Made by a program: the position numbers and the translations under genes. Below are positions 16,830 through 24,927 of a DNA stretch of 64,000 bases, one piece after another. A model generated the notes under the pieces. It searched no databases. It was not told the DNA's origin and saw only the letters and a program-made list of their open reading frames with translations. Source of the DNA: Lachnospiraceae bacterium (GTDB taxonomy: Bacteria > Bacillota > Clostridia > Lachnospirales > Lachnospiraceae); contig JAFSIQ010000039.1 of assembly GCA_017439675.1 (NCBI GenBank), forward strand, positions 124,001 through 188,000. Direction: 5' to 3'. The stretch's first letter is position 1; the number at the start of each line of letters is the position of its first letter.

Positions 16830-16858
16830 TTTATAGCATTTATAACAGTTTTTGTCAA
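16830..16858 (-). promoter_or_regulatory. Promoter of the T-box/ileS operon
   Basis: Minus-strand -35 TTGACA (16853-16858), 17-bp spacer and -10 TATAAA (16830-16835). It begins 13 bp after the stop codon of the truncated PD-(D/E)XK gene. Confidence 0.85.
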
Positions 16859-16870
16859 TAGAAAAAGCCA

Positions 16871-17524
16871 CTAAATATATCTATACTCTTTATTTTGTAA
16901 TGATTCCTTGAAGCTGTCAAGGGATATAAAGTAGAACTCTTGTAACAAATTCATCTTGATTTTGGTATCCGAACTTGCCTTGAAATGATGAATATAAGAT
17001 GTCTTGCACTCCTTACATTCTGCAGGACTATCTTCAAAAAGAACAATCACGTATACCGGTTTTATATCCTTGTATGTAAATTTCTTTTTCTTCTCATCTC
17101 TAACACGCTTATATTGCCGTAAAAGCAAATCCGCTAAGTAACATGCTGCGCGTTCTCCCGGAAACATATATCCTATCTTTTGCACTTCCACATTGACTAT
17201 GCTTCCATCCTCTAACTCCACTACGATATCTGTAATAAGTAATGCATTTTCATCTGCAATTCTTGTTGTATCATTCGGAAGCACTTTTAACACCTTCACT
17301 CTCTGGACCAAAACCTGTGATAGAAAATCACCCAATCGTTCCTTATGAAATTCAGCATTAAATACTTCTTTGAAGAATGAGTCATACAACATTTTTACTC
17401 CCTTTACGCCGGTGCAAAAATCCATAAACTCTTTCTGTTCATAGTCCTTCCATGAATAAAACATCTCGCAAAGTTTCTCTTTCTCCTCTATTTCGTTCAT
17501 AAGCTCCTGTCGTGTCCGAAGCAT
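16871..17524 (-). CDS. PD-(D/E)XK nuclease family 'transposase', C-terminally shortened
   Basis: 217 residues. The middle carries the family core: YDSFFKEVFN (49-58), then RIADENALLITDIVVELEDG followed by VNVEVQKIGY, where Asp and the E-x-Q pair fit the PD-(D/E)XK catalytic triad, then AACYLADLLLRQYKRV and FTYKDIKPVYVIVLFE. Lachnospiraceae relatives as I recall them run to about 300 residues, continuing past LLQEFYFISLDSFKE with an alpha-helical tail. Here the frame ends a few residues later (LQNKEYRYI). It therefore looks like a truncated, possibly inactive remnant. The start is uncertain: no good ribosome binding site precedes 17524, and a second ATG lies 8 codons in. Confidence 0.75.
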   Translation of the reverse strand: MLRTRQELMNEIEEKEKLCEMFYSWKDYEQKEFMDFCTGVKGVKMLYDSFFKEVFNAEFHKERLGDFLSQVLVQRVKVLKVLPNDTTRIADENALLITDIVVELEDGSIVNVEVQKIGYMFPGERAACYLADLLLRQYKRVRDEKKKKFTYKDIKPVYVIVLFEDSPAECKECKTSYIHHFKASSDTKIKMNLLQEFYFISLDSFKESLQNKEYRYI

Positions 17525-17670
17525 CGGAAAATGGTCTTGTCAACTAATATTTGAAAAATGTCTGACACAACGAGACATATATAAAATAGAAATTTAGAGT
17601 GCTTTGAGAATAACACAGCATATAACATTGTATATTACCACATCGCAAAGCGAACTTCTTGTTCTCTCAA

Positions 17671-18519
17671 TCATCCAGCAAACATCGCCTCTTCAAAATA
17701 TTGAGGATCAGCATATTTCTTAACGCAAGGAATATATCCTGTCTTTCCTGCGCCCTCCCTTTGCTTTACCTGTATGTACGGCTTATTGTTCTTATATATA
17801 ACCTTGTTAATCTTAACCTTGTCTCCCTTTTCCAAAGTAAAGGCTAATTTCTTAGAGCCCGCTTTCTTGTATACCTTGATTGTTCTTCCGGCAGTCCAGC
17901 TGTTGGTAGTATATGTATATTTCACTTTATATTGGTTAGCTGTTCTCTTAAACTTACCTCCCTTGTATGCCAAATTCATATCATAACTAATGGCTCCGGT
18001 GAGGTAAAACATAGATGAGACTTTCGTCTTAAGTTTATTCCCGCTAACCCCTGTAACACGTACTGTGTAATATGTTGCATACTTAGCGTAGTACTTTTGA
18101 AAATCATAGACTTTTTTCAATTTACCGCTCTTATAAGCATACAATCTATGTATACACGCATCATCACTGACAATAGTACTGGAAATGTCAAAAAACACCT
18201 TTCCATTTTTCAAACGAATCAACTGTACATTCCATGTAGGATCCGGGACTCTTTTCTGGGTAAATACCTGCTTGTCGTTGATGTAAATCTTAAGCGTTCG
18301 ACTATACTCCTCTCCGGCAGTAAACTGTATCTTCACGGTATCTGCCACCTTATCGCTTGTCACGTCCATTTCACTATAAGATTGTACACTCGTCTGGTAC
18401 ATATCTTCAAAGGTATAAATGGTCGGAGTTGCCGCCTGTGCCTTGCCACCCATCATAAAGACTGCTACCAAACTAAACAACAATGTCCACAAAAAATGTT
18501 TTCCTATCACTTTTTTCAT
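17671..18519 (-). CDS. Secreted protein with C-terminal SH3-like domain
   Basis: 282 residues. A signal peptide (VAVFMMGGKAQAA, cleavage after AQA) is followed by a beta-rich domain (about 35-200, with MDVTSDKVADTVKIQF resembling FG-GAP-like repeats). A C-terminal bacterial SH3-like segment (about 210-270) contains RTIKVYKKAGSKKLAFTLEKGDKVKINKV and GKTGYIPC. Such domains commonly bind cell-wall peptides. A strong GGAGGAGG site precedes the ATG, and a TATAAT hexamer lies upstream. It stands alone, and the function is unknown. Confidence 0.87.
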   Translation of the reverse strand: MKKVIGKHFLWTLLFSLVAVFMMGGKAQAATPTIYTFEDMYQTSVQSYSEMDVTSDKVADTVKIQFTAGEEYSRTLKIYINDKQVFTQKRVPDPTWNVQLIRLKNGKVFFDISSTIVSDDACIHRLYAYKSGKLKKVYDFQKYYAKYATYYTVRVTGVSGNKLKTKVSSMFYLTGAISYDMNLAYKGGKFKRTANQYKVKYTYTTNSWTAGRTIKVYKKAGSKKLAFTLEKGDKVKINKVIYKNNKPYIQVKQREGAGKTGYIPCVKKYADPQYFEEAMFAG

Positions 18520-18698
18520 ATCGATATCCTCCTCCGTAAGTAATATTCATTTCTTCTAACATGGTATATTATATCATTGTTACCACTTCGTTATCTAGTA
18601 GCAAACCATTTTTTCTCGCATAATCATTTCCAATACTTCTCCCTTGAGAACAACATTGCCACAAATAATATTAAACCACCTCTTCAAACATCAAAACC

Positions 18699-18732
18699 AA
18701 AAAGGTCAGGGTTCGAACTCCCTGACCTTTTT
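18699..18732. terminator. Bidirectional terminator after the MFS gene
   Basis: Perfect 13-bp arms, AAAAAGGTCAGGG (18699-18711) and its complement (18720-18732), enclose an 8-nt loop. T-runs follow on both strands. It lies 22 bp beyond the MFS stop codon. The same 12-bp stem recurs at 23239-23270 with a different loop. Confidence 0.85.
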
Positions 18733-18753
18733 GTGTTCAACATATCACATACA

Positions 18754-19923
18754 TTAGATTTTCTTCAACCTACAAAGCTTCTCATGCAACACAAACATCA
18801 GCACCAACGCCACCGCCAAATACACTGGATACCATCCAATACTCACGTGATTTGCAATCCAACCAAACACCGGAGGTGCTACACAGGAACCAACATAAGC
18901 ACTTGCCATCTGTACACCAATCACTGCCTGAGACTTATCAGCTCCAAAATAATCTGGTGTGGAGTGAATCACACAAGGATATATCGGTGCACAACCAAGA
19001 CCAACCAATATAAGTCCAATCAAAGACATCACATCTATAGACATTGGTATTAACAATACAAGAATACCAAACGAAATAATTACTAAGCCTAGGCGAATCA
19101 TACTACGGTCCTGTAGTTTCATGGTAATAAATCCACTGGCTGCTCTTCCTATTGTAATTCCAAGATAGAACAAACTAGCATATTTCGCTGCTATCTCTGC
19201 AGAAATTCCCCGTTGCAACACCATATAGCTACTTGCCCACAATCCTGCTGTCTGCTCTAACGCACAATATCCGAAAAATACAATCATAATTTCTTTCGCA
19301 CCCGGAAGACTTATAATCTCTTTCAAAGTTAAAGGTTTATCCGTTGCCACCTCTGCGGCACCATTGATTGCATCCTGTGGTTTTTTCCACAAAGGAAGAC
19401 TACATATCAGAATCATCGTCAACACAATCTGAATGATACCCACATATCGGTATCCCATATTCCAACCTTGTCCCTTCGTCAGAGCAAAACTCATAATGTA
19501 CGGACCAAGCATGGCACCTAGTCCCCACATGCAATGCAACCAACTCATATGGCGACTCTCATAATGAAGTGCTACATAGTTGTTAAGGGACGCATCCACA
19601 CTACCTCCACCTAAGCCATACGGAATCGCCCATAGAAACAAATGCCACATAGATGTACTAACTGAAAATCCAAACAGAGCAATCATCGTCATGGCAACAC
19701 TGACTGCGGTCACCTTTCCTGCTCCAAACTTCTTGGTCAACCTATCACTTAACAAACTAGAGATCACTGTCTGGGCAGAAATGAACATAGCAAGAAGTCC
19801 AGCATAAGAAACTGGCACGTCAAACTCCGGATACATGGTAGGCCACGCAGCACCAAGCATTCCGTCTGGCAAACCAAGACTGATAAAAGATAAATATATA
19901 ATTGCTAATAATAAATGAAACAT
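18754..19923 (-). CDS. MFS transporter
   Basis: About 389 residues from the ATG at 19921-19923, which follows AAAGGAG; the earlier frame start at 19950 lacks a site. About twelve hydrophobic helices are present. The N-terminal half has GLPDGMLGAAWPTM, like the FucP/sugar-type and YfkF-like MFS carriers, and the loop between helices 2 and 3 has SDRLTKKFGAGKV, the MFS 'DR...GRR' motif position. A short central loop separates the two six-helix bundles. The substrate cannot be told from the sequence. An intrinsic-terminator-like hairpin sits in its upstream region (19956-19985). Confidence 0.92.
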   Translation of the reverse strand: MFHLLLAIIYLSFISLGLPDGMLGAAWPTMYPEFDVPVSYAGLLAMFISAQTVISSLLSDRLTKKFGAGKVTAVSVAMTMIALFGFSVSTSMWHLFLWAIPYGLGGGSVDASLNNYVALHYESRHMSWLHCMWGLGAMLGPYIMSFALTKGQGWNMGYRYVGIIQIVLTMILICSLPLWKKPQDAINGAAEVATDKPLTLKEIISLPGAKEIMIVFFGYCALEQTAGLWASSYMVLQRGISAEIAAKYASLFYLGITIGRAASGFITMKLQDRSMIRLGLVIISFGILVLLIPMSIDVMSLIGLILVGLGCAPIYPCVIHSTPDYFGADKSQAVIGVQMASAYVGSCVAPPVFGWIANHVSIGWYPVYLAVALVLMFVLHEKLCRLKKI

Positions 19924-19955
19924 TGTACTATATTCTCCTTTTACACACATAAAAA

Positions 19956-19985
19956 CAACATGATATCTTGCCTAATACCATGTTG
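19956..19985 (-). terminator. Terminator-like hairpin between the permease-acyltransferase gene and the MFS gene
   Basis: Eleven-nt arms (19956-19966 and 19975-19985; one G-U pair in RNA) are followed on the minus strand by TTTTT. It lies about 95 bp past the stop at 20080 but only some 33 bp before the MFS start codon. This leaves little room for an MFS promoter after it. Confidence 0.6.
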
Positions 19986-20079
19986 CTTTATATTATCTAT
20001 ATTTGCATTTTATCATTTATTTGCAAAAAAACTATCAGGTTTTTGAAGAAACATATAACAATCCTATCTAATCCTTCTC

Positions 20080-22767
20080 CTATAGACTCTTCTTCGAATC
20101 ATAAAAGTACTCTACTGCAAACTGTATCTTTGTTGCATTGAATCCTTCCTCCAACGGATAAATGAAATAGGTATTGTCTGGTGTAGACAACGTCACGCAC
20201 TGCCCTTTTCCTCTGTAATCATATTCCGTATGAATAGAGAATAATGTTGCCGAACTAACCCTTAAGGTGGTCTGTTCCTTTTTCTCATAATCCATAAATG
20301 TAAGCTCGAAGCCTTCCCCATTATGACAAATATGTCCCTCACCACAATCAATGAAATTCTTTGCATTTGGAAGTGCTTCCACTCTCACCCTCATATCCAA
20401 TCGATATTGACCACAGTTAATTTGTTCCATCACATTTTTTCGTTGCCATTCATACCAGTCTGGAATGTAAATCTCCTGTAATTCACCTTCATTCATTGCA
20501 TCATTAGCACTTGAGGGTTGATTTGACTTTCTCACAAGGGTTCCATACTCATCCATCTCCCAGCTCGCCCCGCAGCACTGACAGAACAATACAGACCCTT
20601 TCGAAGCCATCGAAAACTCTACTCCACACTCTCTACACTGATACAACGCCATATGCAAACCTTCTGCTCGTTTGTCATAGGTAATCTTCATCTTTTGTTC
20701 CCGCTGCCAAGCATATTCATCATAAGACAACAACTCGGATAACTTATCATATATCTCATCCACTGACATATTAGCAATTTCTTCCTTTGTCAATGCGTAG
20801 GTCATCTCTGTGTAAAGTTTTGCTTCTTTTCTTTTGGTCAAATTCCAAATCGGCGACTGCAAATAATTCCCCTTCATATTCAGAGTCACCACCGGCACCT
20901 TCAACATTTTCACAAGCTTCGCAACGGAAGGCTGTAGCTTCGACGATGTTCCTACATTTGCATAACGTGCTTCTGGATATAGCACTAGGATTCCACCCCG
21001 GTCTATCACACGCTTAATGTTTTTAATGAGTCCCATGTCATCGATGAACTTTCTGGTTCCAAGACAACCAGCCTGACGGTATATCCACTCACCATAATTT
21101 TCAAAGCCCTCTAGCTCTGACACATAGTTTGCTTTATAGGGAAATAACGCCAACGGAGTCACATAGAAATCCGTAAAGGAATGATGGGTCCCCAAAACTA
21201 GAAATGGTGGCTTAATCCCTCTGTTATCTCCTTTCACAATCTTAAGCTTTGCAGACACTGTAAGTAGGAAACAAGCAATCCATATAAATGGCATAAAAAA
21301 CAAATTCTGCTTTGGCGGTTCTTTGAAGCGGTCAAAGGGTTTTGTGTCCGGCGAAAAGGATACATCCTTTCTCACATATCGGTACACCGGCGGTATTTTA
21401 CAAAGCAAATAATAGAGCAACCCTGTTCCCACCAAAGAACATCCCGTCGGTGTTAAATGAAAGAAAAATTCATTGTGAATCTCTCCCGTCACAGGATTAT
21501 AAATGAGCAATGAAATCGCCACACCTGCCACCAGGCAAAGGACACCAATGATATTAAACCCTTTTGTAAAATAGTAATGATTATGTCCCTTTAACTCATA
21601 GGCGCTCTTTAAATCTAATTTCTGTTTTCTCACAAAGAAAAAGTCTACAAACAATAGCGCAGCTAACGGTGCATAGATACAGGCACTGATCGTTAAAAAA
21701 GTTCCGAAGTAATCAATAATCTTGCCCCATACACAGAGCAACCCAACATAGATACCAAGCACCAATACAAGCACTCTGTAATCCGCCTTTTTAAACGTGG
21801 ACTTCAGCATAACCCCATAGATATAAGAGCCTACTGCCTGGGTTCCGATATTCGCAAATGCAACTAACAAAAGGGAGGTCAACCCCAGTGCAGGTATGGA
21901 TAACGTCGCCAGCATTACTGTGGGGTCATCTATCATTTTCCCCGTTACATACTCCATAGCAATGGCCATAACCGCACCTACTACTACGAAAAATGAGCCT
22001 GCCAAGCCCTGACCTAGAACACCTGCATAGTAGCCGCTTCGTTCACTTTTACAAAGACGCGGAATTTCCGCCATTCCACCAACTAGAGTAATAACAAATG
22101 CGAAGTTTGCCTCGATGGACAATATGTATGGAATGATGGAATTATCAAAACCGCTTTCCTTCGGTGTATAGTCCCATATAACTTCTGTTGGAACAGAGGT
22201 AAACCCTACAATTACAACAATCACACCAACAACGAGCAATGCCGGAACCAATATTCGCGTTGTCCATGTAATGGTTTTGATACCCCTGTAGGCCATAACT
22301 GTTCCCACAATCACACAAAGAAGTGCCAGCACAAGATGACTACCCTTTGGTAATTCAATACCAAACAATCCTGCCAACGAACTCATGGAGGAGGCAAACA
22401 AATCACAACAAACTGCATACCACGGAAAATTAATCAGGATAATGATAACTGTCATCACCTTCACGCCTTTGGTTCCAAACACGCTACGCAACCAAATCCA
22501 GATATCAATTCCATACCTCACCGATAATATTACCGGAAGCTGATAAATCATCAGCATTAAAATGGCACCAAAAAAAGTGCCAATCAGCAATTGCTTAAAT
22601 CCTACTAAGGTTGCCAGATAAGACCCCTGTGTATAACTCCAGGTTGCAATACAATACCCGGACAACACTAACAGTGCATCCAAAAATCCATAGGTTCTCT
22701 CTTTTGCACCCACAGGCAATATGCCGAGATACGCTTCTCTTTCTATTTGTTCATTTGTACTTTTCAT
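20080..22767 (-). CDS. Fusion: NCS1-type permease, PlsC-like acyltransferase and zinc-ribbon C-terminal domain
   Basis: 895 residues in one uninterrupted frame. Residues 20-460 are an NCS1 (cytosine/purine/thiamine) permease: about twelve helices, with GYCIATWSYTQG in helix 1 and AEIPRLCKSERSGYYAGVLG in the middle. Residues 485-690 are an LPLAT/PlsC-type acyltransferase with the H-x4-D catalytic motif at His528-Asp533 (THHSFTDF) and the second motif YPEAR (597-601). Residues 708-740 are a zinc ribbon (Cys711, Cys714, Cys729, Cys731/732), followed by a beta-rich C-terminal domain to 895. The acyltransferase part should act on lipids at the inner face of the membrane; the permease may have lost transport and become a membrane platform. 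The 70-aa gene at 22797 lies 29 bp upstream. Confidence 0.88.
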   Translation of the reverse strand: MKSTNEQIEREAYLGILPVGAKERTYGFLDALLVLSGYCIATWSYTQGSYLATLVGFKQLLIGTFFGAILMLMIYQLPVILSVRYGIDIWIWLRSVFGTKGVKVMTVIIILINFPWYAVCCDLFASSMSSLAGLFGIELPKGSHLVLALLCVIVGTVMAYRGIKTITWTTRILVPALLVVGVIVVIVGFTSVPTEVIWDYTPKESGFDNSIIPYILSIEANFAFVITLVGGMAEIPRLCKSERSGYYAGVLGQGLAGSFFVVVGAVMAIAMEYVTGKMIDDPTVMLATLSIPALGLTSLLLVAFANIGTQAVGSYIYGVMLKSTFKKADYRVLVLVLGIYVGLLCVWGKIIDYFGTFLTISACIYAPLAALLFVDFFFVRKQKLDLKSAYELKGHNHYYFTKGFNIIGVLCLVAGVAISLLIYNPVTGEIHNEFFFHLTPTGCSLVGTGLLYYLLCKIPPVYRYVRKDVSFSPDTKPFDRFKEPPKQNLFFMPFIWIACFLLTVSAKLKIVKGDNRGIKPPFLVLGTHHSFTDFYVTPLALFPYKANYVSELEGFENYGEWIYRQAGCLGTRKFIDDMGLIKNIKRVIDRGGILVLYPEARYANVGTSSKLQPSVAKLVKMLKVPVVTLNMKGNYLQSPIWNLTKRKEAKLYTEMTYALTKEEIANMSVDEIYDKLSELLSYDEYAWQREQKMKITYDKRAEGLHMALYQCRECGVEFSMASKGSVLFCQCCGASWEMDEYGTLVRKSNQPSSANDAMNEGELQEIYIPDWYEWQRKNVMEQINCGQYRLDMRVRVEALPNAKNFIDCGEGHICHNGEGFELTFMDYEKKEQTTLRVSSATLFSIHTEYDYRGKGQCVTLSTPDNTYFIYPLEEGFNATKIQFAVEYFYDSKKSL

Positions 22768-22796
22768 AATTCTTTTCTCCTCGTAATGTTACAACA

Positions 22797-23009
22797 TTAA
22801 TGAATGAATGCGCCTACAACAACAAACAAAAGACAAAGCAATGTAATTACACCTGCCGCAGCATAATCCTTCTTTGTCATAGTCTGGACAGCATCCGCAG
22901 TTTCCTCTATCTGATCAATTCTACGAATCAGTTCCTCTTCCCATCGGCTATCAACTTGTAAGGTTTCCTTCTCTTTTCCACGCATACTTGCTACCCCTTC
23001 TTTACTCAT
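22797..23009 (-). CDS. Small tail-anchored membrane protein (70 aa)
   Basis: Residues 1-45 are charged and helical (WEEELIRRIDQIEE). One hydrophobic helix (about 49-69) ends at the C-terminus, so it is predicted to be tail-anchored with the helix-forming part in the cytoplasm. GAAGG precedes the ATG closely, and an inner ATG at codon 9 with AAGAAGGGG upstream is an alternative start. It lies 29 bp before the permease-acyltransferase fusion gene and is probably its partner or regulator. No family is recognised. Confidence 0.72.
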   Translation of the reverse strand: MSKEGVASMRGKEKETLQVDSRWEEELIRRIDQIEETADAVQTMTKKDYAAAGVITLLCLLFVVVGAFIH

Positions 23010-23028
23010 TTTACCTTCAAATGTATCA

Positions 23029-23057
23029 TTGCATAACGCACCGCGTCATGTTATAAT
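23029..23057 (+). promoter_or_regulatory. Promoter of the 36-aa peptide gene
   Basis: -35 TTGCAT (23029-23034), 17-bp spacer, and extended -10 TGTTATAAT with a perfect TATAAT at 23052-23057, about 45 bp upstream of the ATG. Confidence 0.75.
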
Positions 23058-23102
23058 CACCTTGTTGTCACTCCTATACCGGCAACGGAAAGGAGGTTTC
23101 AT

Positions 23103-23213
23103 ATGACTCACGTTGTCACTTTTCTGATATCTGTAGGAGCAAAAGTAGTTAGCTACTACCTATGCAAGTGGCTGGACAGACTATCAGGACAACACCAGCA
23201 CCAAGAGGATTAA
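23103..23213 (+). CDS. 36-aa membrane peptide, type I toxin-like
   Basis: ATG at 23103, TAA at 23211-23213. A near-ideal AAAGGAGG site lies 6 nt before the ATG, an extended -10 promoter is upstream, and a strong terminator begins 25 bp after the stop. The product starts MTHVVTFLISVGAK, has one hydrophobic helix, a motif YYLCKWLDRL, and a His/Gln-rich polar tail. I recall similar 30-40-aa proteins with a 'YY(I/L)CKWLD' motif scattered as independent genes in Lachnospiraceae and other Firmicutes. Their size and build resemble membrane toxins of type I toxin-antitoxin pairs, but no antisense RNA can be proven here. It lies divergent from the operon at 23009. Confidence 0.7.
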   Translation: MTHVVTFLISVGAKVVSYYLCKWLDRLSGQHQHQED

Positions 23214-23238
23214 GTCACCTCTTAAAATAATGAAATAG

Positions 23239-23270
23239 AAAAGGTCAGGGATGGTGGTCCCTGACCTTTT
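23239..23270 (+). terminator. Terminator of the 36-aa peptide gene
   Basis: Perfect 12-bp arms, AAAAGGTCAGGG (23239-23250) and its complement (23259-23270), enclose an 8-nt loop and end in TTTT. The stem is identical to that at 18699-18732. Confidence 0.85.
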
Positions 23271-23352
23271 CGCGTTCCATATGAACGCTGCCACTTTTCT
23301 AGCTAATGACATTATAGCATATGCAAAATCCTTACGCAATAGTCATTTCTAT

Positions 23353-23826
23353 TCATTTTCTCTCTAATCCAAACTTTCCAACAGTTCTAAGTCCCATCAT
23401 CAATCTAGCCAAATCATCCCCGTCATATACATTAACAACATCATCATCAAAACGAAACCTATAACAAGCGCCCCAGCCTAATACATATCTCTTCTTTATC
23501 GACACTAATTGGTCTAAAGTATATCTCTTTTCTCTTTCCTTTTCATCAATATATACAATGCTATCTCTATTCAATATAAAACGAATGCTGTGATTCTTTT
23601 TGCTGTAAAATATGTACCAAAGCGCGCCCAATACAATAAGTACCACACTCACGCAAATCAATACAATTGAAATCAGTGAATAATGTTCTATAAAAAACAA
23701 GGAAACCATCACCAGAACCACCGGAATAACATTATATAACCGATAAAATCTATCATTACTTTTCAAGTTGCAATTACACGTTACTTCCTCAAATTCCAAC
23801 TCTTCTATTTCATCAAATACATCCAT
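23353..23826 (-). CDS. Two-helix membrane protein with PH-like C-terminal domain
   Basis: 157 residues. An acidic N-terminus (FDEIEELEFEEV) precedes two hydrophobic helices (about 31-50 and 54-75). The cytoplasmic C-terminal half has alternating beta strands (IRFILNRDSIVYIDEKE, RYTLDQLVSIKKRYVLGWGACYRFRF), which look like the bacterial PH-like fold found in small membrane proteins; this is inference. It starts 4 bp after the stop of the gene at 23831, so they are translated as a pair. It is the last gene of the accessory island. Confidence 0.82.
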   Translation of the reverse strand: MDVFDEIEELEFEEVTCNCNLKSNDRFYRLYNVIPVVLVMVSLFFIEHYSLISIVLICVSVVLIVLGALWYIFYSKKNHSIRFILNRDSIVYIDEKEREKRYTLDQLVSIKKRYVLGWGACYRFRFDDDVVNVYDGDDLARLMMGLRTVGKFGLERK

Positions 23827-23830
23827 CTTT

Positions 23831-24295
23831 TCATTCTTTCCTTTCTAGCATCTTCTGACTCTGTTTTTCAGAAATACATCCTATAATATCCACCACAAGC
23901 TTCACAATATAAACCAGAATAAATGAAACAAAGATTCCCACCTGATGCAAATAATCATCACCTGGTGTCTCTATAGAGAAGAAGGCTGATGCAAAATAAT
24001 AAATAGGACTATATGCAACGTTAAACAAAAGTCCAACGATATCTATTATAATTTTAATAGAATATTTCGGAACGGCACAAGAAATCAACAAAAGAAAATA
24101 GTGTCCATACGCAAGACACACTATTTCTACTATTGTTAAAAAAACGGTTCCCAAAAACAAATCAAGAACATCCTCAAGCGACTCTATGCTCTGATTCAGG
24201 CACTTACTCACAACCATCTGTGCAATCATGTAAATAACCGTCACAATCACAAATCCTATTTGTTTTTTTAAAGACTTCTTTATCCTGTCCTTCAT
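23831..24295 (-). CDS. Multi-pass membrane protein, unknown
   Basis: 154 residues with a basic N-terminus (MKDRIKKSLKKQ) and about four hydrophobic helices (near 12-32, 48-75, 80-103 and 120-143), ending in a charged tail. A TAGGAG site precedes the ATG by 7 nt. No family recognised. Coupled to the downstream PH-like gene (4-bp gap). Confidence 0.82.
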   Translation of the reverse strand: MKDRIKKSLKKQIGFVIVTVIYMIAQMVVSKCLNQSIESLEDVLDLFLGTVFLTIVEIVCLAYGHYFLLLISCAVPKYSIKIIIDIVGLLFNVAYSPIYYFASAFFSIETPGDDYLHQVGIFVSFILVYIVKLVVDIIGCISEKQSQKMLERKE

Positions 24296-24378
24296 ATGAT
24301 TTCTCCTATTTTAACTTTTATCAAGTTCCCATCTGTGTTTTCAACTCTATACCACGTTCGTACAACTTACGCAGTTCT

Positions 24379-24918
24379 TCATCTCTTCGCCAACGCCCTC
24401 CACATGTATACCGCAATCACTATATCAAGGAAAGGAATAAATGAACCAATTCGATATAGCATTATCCTATTATCAGATAAAAATTCCTCTTCCCGTCCAC
24501 GTATTATACTCGCTACTGCTATCGCACCTGTTCCTGCCGAAGCATAAATCGCCAAAATAACCAACATGAACATCATTATAACGCCAAGGATAATGTAACT
24601 ATGTATTCCATTAAGAGAATGGGCAGTCATATACCCACCCATACCACTTGTGACATTTATCGTCCATCCTATAATCATGGGAAGTCGCACACTCTTGACA
24701 ATCAAATTTGCCTTTGAAAGTTTTTCAAATGTCCACCCATTTTTAACTGCGGACACTGCATAGATGATATTGCATATTAATCCGATCACCATACACACAA
24801 AACCAAGCAATGTAAACACGAAGGTTAATGATTCAATATCCCCAAAACGTACAAATAGAATATTCAAACAAAAAATTAACACTTCTAAACAACATGGAAT
24901 TAACAACTTCTCTTTCAT
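24379..24918 (-). CDS. Four-helix membrane protein, paralogue of 25493-26038
   Basis: 179 residues with four to five hydrophobic helices. Segments SAVKNGWTFEKLSKANLIVKSV and IIRGREEEFLS followed by FIPFLDIVIAVYMW line up with LAVQHRWETKSVLRANLFMKIM, IIGKREGIFS and CIPVADVVIGIIML in the gene at 25493, so the two are paralogues. The layout is like small DUF6652-type membrane proteins of Clostridia, from memory. It is encoded 9 bp after a lipoprotein gene. Function unknown. Confidence 0.83.
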   Translation of the reverse strand: MKEKLLIPCCLEVLIFCLNILFVRFGDIESLTFVFTLLGFVCMVIGLICNIIYAVSAVKNGWTFEKLSKANLIVKSVRLPMIIGWTINVTSGMGGYMTAHSLNGIHSYIILGVIMMFMLVILAIYASAGTGAIAVASIIRGREEEFLSDNRIMLYRIGSFIPFLDIVIAVYMWRALAKR

Positions 24919-24927
24919 TATTTCAAT

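Noticed and set aside
16871..17524. Active insertion sequence
   Set aside because: The PD-(D/E)XK 'transposase' family here is truncated and no terminal inverted repeats or target duplications are visible.
18699..18732. tRNA-like T-arm (GGTTCGAACTCC)
   Set aside because: It is the loop of a perfect terminator; no acceptor, D or anticodon arms exist around it and the loop is 8 nt.
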